A DNA stretch of 28,849 nt from positions 1-28,849 of the IMG/VR virus record IMGVR_UViG_3300034190_002544; one strand, given 5' to 3'. A program made the translations under genes and the position numbers. Source of the stretch: a virus. The notes under the pieces were generated by a model. That model made no database searches and had not been told where the DNA came from. It saw only the letters and a program-made list of their open reading frames with translations. Numbering within the stretch: position 1 is the stretch's first letter; each line of letters begins with the position of its first letter. Below are positions 23,193 to 28,812 of this stretch, piece by piece.

Positions 23193-23445
23193 TTTAAAAT
23201 TTAATGAAATCCATCCCAATCATTTTCAAGCCAAAAAATCTTTTGGTAAGTATGAGTTAAGTGTAATACAAGAACCTGGTAAAAGTTCTTATGAAGTTGC
23301 AGTATTCGAAAATAATAAATTTGTCCAACTGCCTGGTATGCACATATACAACGATGATGTTATACCTTACTTGGAACCGGCAGATGTAGATTGCATTATG
23401 CTCAAACTACATTTAGTTTCTGGTCCTACCAGCGAAAGAACATAG
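23179..23445 (+). CDS. Small unknown protein
   Basis: 88 residues from ATG 23179, chosen because GAGG lies 10 nt upstream; a TTG at 23164 is less likely. The protein is a mixed alpha/beta chain with strands at YELSVIQE and YEVAVFENN. It is the last plus-strand gene before the convergent minus-strand cassette; 20 nt separate the stop codons and no clear terminator is seen there. No family recognised. Confidence 0.75.
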   Translation: MKFADLKFNEIHPNHFQAKKSFGKYELSVIQEPGKSSYEVAVFENNKFVQLPGMHIYNDDVIPYLEPADVDCIMLKLHLVSGPTSERT

Positions 23446-23465
23446 TTAAACCGTAGGCGAGTTTA

Positions 23466-23600
23466 TCAGAAAGTTGGGTACATTGCATGTTTGAATTCAC
23501 TAATGCGTTGTGCTTCTTTGTGCAAACCTTTGTTGCGTAGTTCTCTAATTGCCATGCAGTATGAGCGATATTCCATTGCTTTTAAAAATCTTTTTAACAT
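23466..23600 (-). CDS. 44-residue protein, last gene of the atpE cassette
   Basis: Reading the minus strand, ATG at 23600 is preceded by AGGGAA and the frame runs 44 codons to TGA. The protein is basic and helical. Residues 17-33 (AIRELRNKGLHKEAQRI) resemble residues 39-55 of the 61-residue protein encoded at 24047-24232 ([17 protein letters not shown]): an A-x-x-E-L-x-x-x-G-x-x-x-E-A pattern. It begins 1 nt after the upstream stop, consistent with an operon. Function unknown. Confidence 0.7.
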   Translation of the reverse strand: MLKRFLKAMEYRSYCMAIRELRNKGLHKEAQRISEFKHAMYPTF

Positions 23601-23601
23601 A

Positions 23602-23823
23602 TTATATTCCCTTACAGTCAAAGAGTGACTTTTCTAATTTTACTGGTACACCGCCCTTTGCGATACATACTTCTGACCAGTTTGGTTGTTTGTATTTGTC
23701 AATCACAGCATAAAATCCAAATGCTATGCAAATTAATATCAACGATGTCATTGCCACGAAAGCATAGAAGCCCGTGCGTTCTATTACTTCCGAGGTCATC
23801 GTTACATTCTGGTCGCCTATCAT
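23602..23823 (-). CDS. Small single-span membrane protein downstream of atpE
   Basis: 73 residues. A hydrophobic helix at about 20-42 (FYAFVAMTSLILICIAFGFYAV) is followed by a soluble C-terminal segment with two cysteines (C53 and C69, in VCIAKGG and LFDCKG), which could form a disulfide if exported. The ATG overlaps the atpE stop (TAATG), so translation is probably coupled. No family is recognised; close pairing with the c subunit suggests related membrane function. Confidence 0.75.
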   Translation of the reverse strand: MIGDQNVTMTSEVIERTGFYAFVAMTSLILICIAFGFYAVIDKYKQPNWSEVCIAKGGVPVKLEKSLFDCKGI

Positions 23824-24050
23824 TAGGCTACAACAGCGAACATTAATAGTAATGCTACTAAAAAGGCAAAGATGCCTAGTGCTTCAGCAAACGCAACACC
23901 AACGAACATTGTTCCTGTGTCACCTTTCTTAGGCATAACTTTAAGTACACTACCAACAATCATTCCTACTGCGATGGCAGCGCCACCCATTCCGAATGTT
24001 GCTAGTCCAGCGCCAATATAAGCACCCATCATTGCGATATCACCACTCAT
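23823..24050 (-). CDS. atpE: F-type ATP synthase subunit c homologue
   Basis: 75 residues forming a two-helix hairpin. Helix 1 contains [19 protein letters not shown] (11-29), matching the Gly/Ala-rich packing helix of c subunits. Helix 2 contains [18 protein letters not shown] (54-71), with E56 in the place of the proton-carrying carboxylate (Asp61 in E. coli). It most resembles alphaproteobacterial and mitochondrial c subunits. The polar loop reads [10 protein letters not shown] (37-46) and lacks the R-(Q/N)-P motif that contacts gamma and epsilon. A GGGAG Shine-Dalgarno sequence lies 8 nt upstream. No other ATP synthase gene is present, so it would have to join host c-rings or act alone. 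Confidence 0.93.
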   Translation of the reverse strand: MSGDIAMMGAYIGAGLATFGMGGAAIAVGMIVGSVLKVMPKKGDTGTMFVGVAFAEALGIFAFLVALLLMFAVVA

Positions 24051-24232
24051 TTGTTGTCTCCCAACATAAGTGCTTTTGCTTCTTCTGTGTAACCCAAACG
24101 GTGTAATTCAGCAGCCGCTCTTGCTCTGCCTGCTGACTCGCCAAATGCCCATACGCCCATTGCAAATGCAATTAAGCCTCTACTTACTACCTTACCTAAG
24201 TTAGATGTTTTATTCATTACTAGTGTAGTCAT
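24047..24232 (-). CDS. Small hydrophobic-helix protein upstream of atpE
   Basis: 61 residues. One moderately hydrophobic helix at about 18-31 ([14 protein letters not shown]) is followed by a charged helix with the A-x-x-E-L-x-x-x-G-x-x-x-E-A pattern shared with the 44-residue protein at the end of the cassette. A strong AGAGGAG precedes the ATG. It overlaps atpE by 4 nt (ATGA) and the DUF1127 gene by 1 nt. Short proteins of this kind occur in alphaproteobacteria, so it may be host-derived; function unknown. Confidence 0.78.
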   Translation of the reverse strand: MTTLVMNKTSNLGKVVSRGLIAFAMGVWAFGESAGRARAAAELHRLGYTEEAKALMLGDNK

Positions 24233-24468
24233 TATACTGCTCCTCTTAGATTTTCATTTACTGTTAATTCTAAATCTTCAGATTGCAGACGCTCTGGTTT
24301 GTTATAAGAATTGATTGCAACATTATAAATCTCGCCTCGTGAAATTCCTATGTCATTCAATTCATGGTTTGTAAGTTCTGACAATTCTTTGATTGTTTTG
24401 CGAACTTTATTTCTATAGTCCCATTGGGTTCTAAAATTTTTATATGCTACTACTAGTCTATTGATCAT
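24232..24468 (-). CDS. DUF1127 (YjiS-like) small protein
   Basis: 78 residues. Residues about 18-47 (YRNKVRKTIKELSELTNHE, then LNDIGISRGEI) match the DUF1127 signature R-x-x-x-x-L-x-x-L-(S/D)-x-x-x-L-x-D-I-G-(L/I)-x-R. DUF1127 proteins are small, basic and especially numerous in alphaproteobacteria; some are linked to RNA turnover and to phosphate or stress physiology. The C-terminal 30 residues are an acidic extension. AAGGAA upstream supports the start. It is a probable host acquisition. Confidence 0.85.
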   Translation of the reverse strand: MINRLVVAYKNFRTQWDYRNKVRKTIKELSELTNHELNDIGISRGEIYNVAINSYNKPERLQSEDLELTVNENLRGAV

Positions 24469-24655
24469 TTGTTATTCCTTGTATGTGTCTGTGTGATGGC
24501 GCCTTACCACTGTTATCAAGCATGTATTGGTAGGCAAATTCCCAATCACGCGCGTACTCTGTTTTTGCCCAAGTCATTAAGTCTGAGCGTTTTGTTGCCC
24601 TATCAGGAAATCTCCCAAAAAGATTTGCTAGGGCACTAAATAGATTTAGTGTCAT
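24458..24655 (-). CDS. Small unknown protein, first gene of the atpE cassette
   Basis: 65 residues: a short hydrophobic N-terminus (LNLFSALANLFG), then an aromatic helical segment (SDLMTWAKTEYARDWEFAYQYML), then a His/Asp tail. GGAG sits 7 nt before the ATG, and the gene overlaps the DUF1127 gene by 11 nt. It is the promoter-proximal gene of the cassette, about 95 nt below the minus-strand TATAAATA. No family recognised. Confidence 0.75.
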   Translation of the reverse strand: MTLNLFSALANLFGRFPDRATKRSDLMTWAKTEYARDWEFAYQYMLDNSGKAPSHRHIQGITNDQ

Positions 24656-24755
24656 TCAGGTTCTCCAAATTGTTTGATGCTTGAGGGAAGCAATACCCTA
24701 GTCTTTCCCAGTGCCACTCATTTTTTATAAGCTGAGGTCGCTTGTCTTACACTTT

Positions 24756-24763
24756 TATTTATA
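24756..24763 (-). promoter_or_regulatory. Late-type promoter TATAAATA for the atpE cassette
   Basis: On the minus strand the sequence reads ACTATAAATAAAAG, an exact T4-type late box, with the first cassette start codon about 100 nt downstream. Confidence 0.6.
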
Positions 24764-24860
24764 GTAATATAGCACTAAAAAACACTAAAATCAACTGCAT
24801 TTTGCGAAGACTCGGTATGCGTGTAGTGCAACTGTGACATAATGTTAAGTTAAATAATAC

Positions 24861-24889
24861 TTGCTATTTGGTTATTATTCTGTTATAAT
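24861..24889 (+). promoter_or_regulatory. Sigma70-type promoter of the epimerase operon
   Basis: TTGCTA (24861-24866), 17-nt spacer, TATAAT (24884-24889), followed by a leader of about 50 nt to the ATG at 24946. Confidence 0.7.
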
Positions 24890-24945
24890 TGTACAAACAT
24901 TAATAGACTAAATATATTGAATAAAGAAATTAAGAAAGAATTTAT

Positions 24946-25869
24946 ATGTTAGTAAAAGGTAAAGTTCTGGTAACGGGCGGCGCAGGTTTTGTGGGTAGAG
25001 AAGTTGTCCGGCAATTATTAAGAAAAGGCTATGATGTAACTGTTTTGGATATCGCTGAAAAGCCTGATGACTTTAAAATGGTTAATTATATTAAGGGTGA
25101 TGTACAAAAAGCTGCTAAGTGTATAATGGCGACTGCTGGAAAAGATTTTGTTATTCATCTTGCAGCAAAGACACGAATACCAGACAGTTTTATTGATCCT
25201 GACTTATATTTTGATATAAATGTTACTGGTACACGTAATATGTTGACCGCAGCACACGCAGTAGGTATTCGTAAATTTGTGTTTGCAAGTTCATCAAGTA
25301 TATATGGAAATAATCCAATTCCACATAAACCATTTCATAAACCAGATCCACTAAATTATTATGCAATGACCAAGTTATTCGGTGAGCAATTATGTAGACA
25401 ATATAAAAATGTTTTTGGATTGAATTATAATGTATTGAGATTTTTCACAGTATATGGAGATGAACAACCATCTGATGATCATAATGGATTAATGATTAGT
25501 AGATTTTATCGTATGGCAAATGAAAACATTCCATTGACAGTTCATGGTGATGGTGAGTATAGAAGAGATTACATACACGTTAGTGATGTAGCACGTGCTT
25601 GTATTGCGAGTATGGAGTCTAAAGTAAAGAGTGAAATTTTTAATGTAGGCACAGGTGAAAACGTTTCAGTAAATCAAGTTGTTGAAATATTACGAGAGTT
25701 TTTTCCTAATTTAAAAGTAGAGAACCAAGAGAAGCCTAAAGGTTATGCAAGTGAAACACTTGCTGACATAGTTAAAGCAAAAAAACTTCTTGGATGGCAC
25801 CCGACAGTTGATATTTCAAATGGTATCAGAGAACTTTATAGTACAAAGAAAAAAATTAATGAAACATAA
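24946..25869 (+). CDS. NAD-dependent sugar-nucleotide epimerase/dehydratase (extended SDR)
   Basis: 307 residues. The NAD-binding motif TGGAGFVG lies at 10-17, followed by GDV at 51-53, HLAA at 71-74, the Ser cluster FASSSSIYG at 113-121, and the catalytic Y139-x3-K143 (YAMTK). It belongs with UDP-glucose/glucuronate 4-epimerases, but the exact substrate cannot be decided. In this phage it may supply a sugar for the glycosyltransferase at 21625 or alter host surface polysaccharide. It overlaps the CDF transporter gene by 11 nt. Only weak purines precede the ATG. Confidence 0.92.
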   Translation: MLVKGKVLVTGGAGFVGREVVRQLLRKGYDVTVLDIAEKPDDFKMVNYIKGDVQKAAKCIMATAGKDFVIHLAAKTRIPDSFIDPDLYFDINVTGTRNMLTAAHAVGIRKFVFASSSSIYGNNPIPHKPFHKPDPLNYYAMTKLFGEQLCRQYKNVFGLNYNVLRFFTVYGDEQPSDDHNGLMISRFYRMANENIPLTVHGDGEYRRDYIHVSDVARACIASMESKVKSEIFNVGTGENVSVNQVVEILREFFPNLKVENQEKPKGYASETLADIVKAKKLLGWHPTVDISNGIRELYSTKKKINET

Positions 25870-26788
25870 TCAGTATCATATAAGAAAAGCAGGCAAAGAA
25901 GAACGTGCATTAAAAATAAGTATTTTTATCTTAGTCTTATTTGTGGGCATTGAATTATTTGGCGCATACATAAGTAATTCTTTAGCATTATTAAGTGATG
26001 CATTGCATCTTTCGACGGATGCATTGGCAATGATTATCGCAGTATTTGGATTTTGGATAGGTCGAAAACCTCCCACTGAAACTTACTCGTATGGATTTAT
26101 GAGAGCCGAAGTCATTGCTGCCTTTTTAAATGCGTTAATGTGGATATTACTATTTGCATATATAATATATGAAGCCATATATAGAATATTAAATCCTGAG
26201 CCTGTTGACATATATTGGATGTTGCCAATCGCAATCACTGGGTTGTTTGTTAATTTAATATTATATAAAGTTGTGCATCATCATCATGATGGCCATAATA
26301 TTAATATGCGAGGAGTGATACTACATATCTTGTTGGATATTCTGGGAAGTGTCGGCGCAATTATTGGTGGTATTGTTATATACTTTACTGATTGGTATTA
26401 TATTGATCCAATTATAAGTGTAATTCTTGCCAGTTTGATATTAAAAAGTGGTTGGGAACTATTAAAAGATTGTCTTAGAATACTAATGACAGGTAAACCA
26501 AATCATATCGACATTGATGTTATAGTAAAAGATATTATGACAAATGTAGATCATGTTAATAATATTCACCATATACATATATGGGAATTAGCAAGTGGGC
26601 AAATTTCAGCCGCTATGCACATTAATATATTGGATGATGGCGAATGTGATGATACAATATATAATACCAAAAAACTATTAATCGATAAATATAAAATAGT
26701 TCACACTACAATTCAGATTGAACATAGTAATTGTCCAGATGAAGAATTGTTTTATACTAAATTAACAGAGGAGAAACAAAATGATTAA
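25859..26788 (+). CDS. Cation diffusion facilitator (Zn-type) membrane transporter
   Basis: 309 residues from ATG 25859; an earlier in-frame start would lie inside the epimerase gene. About six hydrophobic segments (near 19-37, 42-67, 86-107, 120-138, 152-176, 183-200) are followed by a soluble C-terminal domain (about 210-300). The transport site is intact: H50-x3-D54 in TM2 (SDALHLSTDA) and H156-x3-D160 in TM5 (HILLD), the tetrahedral HD-HD set of zinc transporters. A His-rich loop H140-H-H-H-D-G-H146 lies between TM4 and TM5, and HHIHIWELASG (237-247) is typical of the cytoplasmic domain. The family exports Zn2+ or similar ions by proton antiport. It appears complete, which is notable in a phage. 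Confidence 0.94.
   Translation: MKHNQYHIRKAGKEERALKISIFILVLFVGIELFGAYISNSLALLSDALHLSTDALAMIIAVFGFWIGRKPPTETYSYGFMRAEVIAAFLNALMWILLFAYIIYEAIYRILNPEPVDIYWMLPIAITGLFVNLILYKVVHHHHDGHNINMRGVILHILLDILGSVGAIIGGIVIYFTDWYYIDPIISVILASLILKSGWELLKDCLRILMTGKPNHIDIDVIVKDIMTNVDHVNNIHHIHIWELASGQISAAMHINILDDGECDDTIYNTKKLLIDKYKIVHTTIQIEHSNCPDEELFYTKLTEEKQND
26684..26692 (+). promoter_or_regulatory. Possible internal late-type box GATAAATAT
   Basis: GATAAATAT inside the transporter gene, 88 nt before the 55-residue membrane protein. It also encodes the residues IDKYK, so chance cannot be excluded. Confidence 0.3.
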
Positions 26789-26948
26789 TTGGATTAAAAA
26801 TAGACTAAAAGAACGTACAACACTTGATGGGGCTGCATTAATCGCAACTGGAATTGCAATGCTTCTCGTACCAGTTGATTTAATTGCGTATGCAGCAATT
26901 GCATATGGTATATGGACAATCTGGAAGTCAGAGGACAGTAATGAATAA
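26781..26948 (+). CDS. 55-residue small membrane protein
   Basis: ATG at 26781 has a strong GAGGAG and overlaps the transporter stop by 8 nt. The frame runs 55 codons. After a charged N-terminus (MINWIKNRLKERTTLDG), residues 18-47 form a hydrophobic stretch with a possible break at PVD (31-33), so one long helix or a tight hairpin. It ends in an acidic tail. Small size, hydrophobicity and the coiled-coil membrane protein next door are compatible with a holin-like role, but nothing proves it. Confidence 0.78.
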   Translation: MINWIKNRLKERTTLDGAALIATGIAMLLVPVDLIAYAAIAYGIWTIWKSEDSNE

Positions 26949-27369
26949 CAAATTTAGCATAGGTGTTGTTATTGCAATCGTATTACAAGTAAGTGCGTTT
27001 GTATGGTGGACAGCACAACAAGCACAAACAATCAGTCAACTTAATGAACAGGTATCAGAACTTACAAGCCGCATGGCAGTCGAACAAGAAGTAAACTTGA
27101 AACGTGATGTAGTAGACTTAAAAGCAAAATATCAGGACCTCAAAGAAAAAACACTTGAAGGTATTCTAGAAATAGATAATGTCAGATTAGCAGAAGATAA
27201 TCGCTTGGGTGAGTATATTGACCGTAGATTATCAGATCTTATTGGCGAGTTACAAACTACATTTGCACAACATGAGGCGTGGATTGATGAACTTGATGAT
27301 TTAGCAATTGAACTTGAAAAGAAAATCACAGATGATATTAAAGCACTTGACAAAAAGTTAAGCGAATGA
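26941..27369 (+). CDS. Membrane-anchored coiled-coil protein (spanin-like topology)
   Basis: 142 residues from ATG 26941, which has GAGGA upstream; the longer frame starting at 26884 would run through the preceding gene. Residues about 6-24 are a hydrophobic anchor (SIGVVIAIVLQVSAFVWW), followed by a long charged coiled coil (about 27-142) with Leu/Ile heptads and many Asp/Glu/Lys. An N-terminal anchor plus coiled coil is the layout of inner-membrane spanins (Rz-like), though no o-spanin lipobox partner is seen. It overlaps genes on both sides. Confidence 0.78.
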   Translation: MNNKFSIGVVIAIVLQVSAFVWWTAQQAQTISQLNEQVSELTSRMAVEQEVNLKRDVVDLKAKYQDLKEKTLEGILEIDNVRLAEDNRLGEYIDRRLSDLIGELQTTFAQHEAWIDELDDLAIELEKKITDDIKALDKKLSE

Positions 27370-27608
27370 ATTGGATTGATATTGACAAAAACATCATTAG
27401 TATGATGGGCATATACACTGACAAAGAAAAGTTATACAGCGATATAAAAAAACTATATAACTGGAATAACTCGCAAGTTGAATATGCAGTTGGGCCATTG
27501 CTAACTAGATGGAATTGGTACAACAAAACAGATGACGTTATTCCAGTTAAAAAGAAACCCACTAAGAAGAAAAAAACAGTTGTCAAATCAAAGGTTAAAA
27601 AATTATGA
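27366..27608 (+). CDS. Small unknown protein with lysine-rich tail
   Basis: 80 residues, overlapping the previous stop by 4 nt (ATGA). The N-terminal 55 residues form a helical Trp/Tyr-rich segment (KKLYNWNNSQVEYAVGPLLTRWNWY), followed by a basic tail of about 25 residues with runs of Lys and Thr. The tail suggests contact with acidic surfaces or nucleic acid. No family is recognised. Confidence 0.73.
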   Translation: MNWIDIDKNIISMMGIYTDKEKLYSDIKKLYNWNNSQVEYAVGPLLTRWNWYNKTDDVIPVKKKPTKKKKTVVKSKVKKL

Positions 27609-27730
27609 ATGATGAATTAATAAAAGAATTCATTGAATACTTTGGTGACTCGTTGCCCGACCCTGAACATTATCCAAAATGCTTTGCTCATTGTGTAACA
27701 CTTTTTAAACATATTAAAGGTATAAAATAA
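27605..27730 (+). CDS. 41-residue small unknown protein
   Basis: ATG at 27605 overlaps the previous stop (ATGA), and the frame runs 41 codons to TAA at 27728. The protein has a helical N-terminus (DELIKEFIEYFGDSLPDPEHYP) and a Cys/His-rich end (K-C-F-A-H-C-V-T-L-F-K-H). Its stop overlaps the next ATG (TAATG). The exact chaining of overlaps on both sides supports it as a real gene. Confidence 0.65.
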   Translation: MNDELIKEFIEYFGDSLPDPEHYPKCFAHCVTLFKHIKGIK

Positions 27731-27915
27731 TGACAAATATTTATATCACTACCTTGTATAAATATAACTCTGAATATAGCAATATTGTAGGGGTGTATAG
27801 TTCTAAAGAACTTGCAGATGCTGCTGGAAGAGAAGCATTGGAAATGTGGCAACCAGACATGGGATCGTTTACTGTAATAATTAAAGCATTGGATGATATT
27901 ATCAATGTGATATAA
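27730..27915 (+). CDS. Small unknown protein
   Basis: 61 residues, acidic, predicted beta-alpha-beta: IYITTLYKYN strand, SSKELADAAGREALEMW helix, FTVIIKALDDII strand. This resembles small ferredoxin-like or regulator folds, but no family is assigned. The last codons and stop lie in an inverted repeat (GTGATAT/ATATCAC) that contains a TATAAATA box. Confidence 0.72.
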   Translation: MTNIYITTLYKYNSEYSNIVGVYSSKELADAAGREALEMWQPDMGSFTVIIKALDDIINVI

Positions 27916-27918
27916 ATA
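27911..27918 (+). promoter_or_regulatory. Late-type promoter TATAAATA upstream of the barrel gene
   Basis: An exact TATAAATA within the inverted repeat GTGATAT-AA-ATATCAC that spans the upstream stop codon. It lies 127 nt before the barrel start codon. Confidence 0.5.
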
Positions 27919-27949
27919 TCACTGTTAATATTATTAATTTTATAACCCC

Positions 27950-27978
27950 TTGATAATAAAGCAAAAATGTATTATATT
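27950..27978 (+). promoter_or_regulatory. Sigma70-type promoter of the barrel gene
   Basis: TTGATA (27950-27955), 17-nt spacer, TATATT (27973-27978). Transcription would start near 27985, about 11 nt before a strong hairpin. Confidence 0.62.
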
Positions 27979-27995
27979 AGTATAAGTACAGTAGT

Positions 27996-28025
27996 ATGAG
28001 CAATTACATTGCTCATATTTTTTTG
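27996..28025 (+). promoter_or_regulatory. 5' leader hairpin with T tract (attenuator or mRNA stabiliser)
   Basis: ATGAGCAAT (27996-28004), TAC loop, ATTGCTCAT (28008-28016): a perfect 9-bp stem followed by a T tract. It has the form of an intrinsic terminator but lies between the promoter and the barrel gene. It could therefore attenuate this transcript, cap the 5' end of the mRNA, or terminate transcripts from upstream. Confidence 0.75.
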
Positions 28026-28044
28026 TTTAAAAGGAAATATTATA

Positions 28045-28812
28045 ATGAAATTATTACTAACAACAGTAGCCGCTATTTTAATGGCTACAAGTTCATTTGC
28101 TGCAGAGGTTGATGCTTCTGTAGAAATGAAAGTTGCGGAAAATGATGCAACTGATAAGTATGAAGCCACGACTACAATTGGTGTTGATGTTGCTGCAGGC
28201 GAAGGCGCTGCGAATGTTGGACTAGAGTTCGACTCTGTTGATGGTGGTACAATCACACTAGATAAATGGCATGTCGGCACAGAAGTTGCAGATGTGACAG
28301 TATCATACGGTGATCAGGATGGTGTTTTTGTTGAAGCGACATCTGATTTTGCTTCAATTTCAAAACCAGTAATTGATGAATCATTGACATTATCATACGG
28401 CCCAGCGGCGGTTGCAGTTGGATTTACTGATATTACAACTGATGTTACTGAAGTATCTAATGTTCAACTTGCATATTCAATTGACTTGGAAGTTGTTGAT
28501 GTAACTGCATCAATGGATTATAATCGCACATCTGAAGAGTATGTATGGGGTGCACGTTTCGATACTGTTGAAGTTTCTGGTATTGCATTAGGTGGCACAA
28601 CATCTTATGAAGACGATGTATTAGCATATGAATTAGATACAACAGTATCAGGTTTTACAGCATACATCAATGGCGATGAAAATGATTCACTAGAAAATAT
28701 TGGTATCGGCCACGATAACGATTTTGCTGGTGTCACAGTATCAACTGATGTTAACTATGATGTAGATGACGAAGAAGTTACTCCTTCAGTCACACTTAGT
28801 TTTGCGTTCTAA
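28045..28812 (+). CDS. Phage-encoded outer-membrane beta-barrel (porin-like) protein
   Basis: 255 residues from ATG 28045, with AAGGAAA upstream; an in-frame start at 28009 would lie in the hairpin. Residues 1-19 or 20 are a classical Sec signal peptide (MKLLLTTVAAILMATSSFA). The mature chain is acidic and made of alternating-residue strands with short Asp/Glu/Gly turns. It ends in SVTLSFAF, the terminal aromatic signature recognised by the BAM machinery. About 8-12 strands seem possible. It most likely inserts in the host outer membrane. Lambdoid phage PA-2 encodes a porin (Lc) that changes host phage sensitivity, which gives a precedent. Confidence 0.85.
   Translation: MKLLLTTVAAILMATSSFAAEVDASVEMKVAENDATDKYEATTTIGVDVAAGEGAANVGLEFDSVDGGTITLDKWHVGTEVADVTVSYGDQDGVFVEATSDFASISKPVIDESLTLSYGPAAVAVGFTDITTDVTEVSNVQLAYSIDLEVVDVTASMDYNRTSEEYVWGARFDTVEVSGIALGGTTSYEDDVLAYELDTTVSGFTAYINGDENDSLENIGIGHDNDFAGVTVSTDVNYDVDDEEVTPSVTLSFAF

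Larger units (their letters stand above)
24656..24945. other. Divergent intergenic region (290 bp) with opposing promoters
   Basis: No gene is seen beyond a 7-codon minus-strand frame. Toward the left it holds TATAAATA (minus strand) and a leader of about 95 nt with small hairpins, for example GCTT/AAGC and GGGAA/TTCCC around 24680-24710. Toward the right it holds the epimerase promoter at 24861-24889. The remainder is AT-rich without clear signals. Confidence 0.7.

Noticed and set aside
23446-23465. Bidirectional terminator between the convergent genes
   Set aside because: Only a 5-bp TAAAC/GTTTA pairing is visible, with no T tract on either strand.
27757-27765. TATAAATAT inside the 61-residue gene as a further late promoter
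   Set aside because: It is within codons for LYKYN, has no gene start at a suitable distance, and an equal box lies better placed at 27911.
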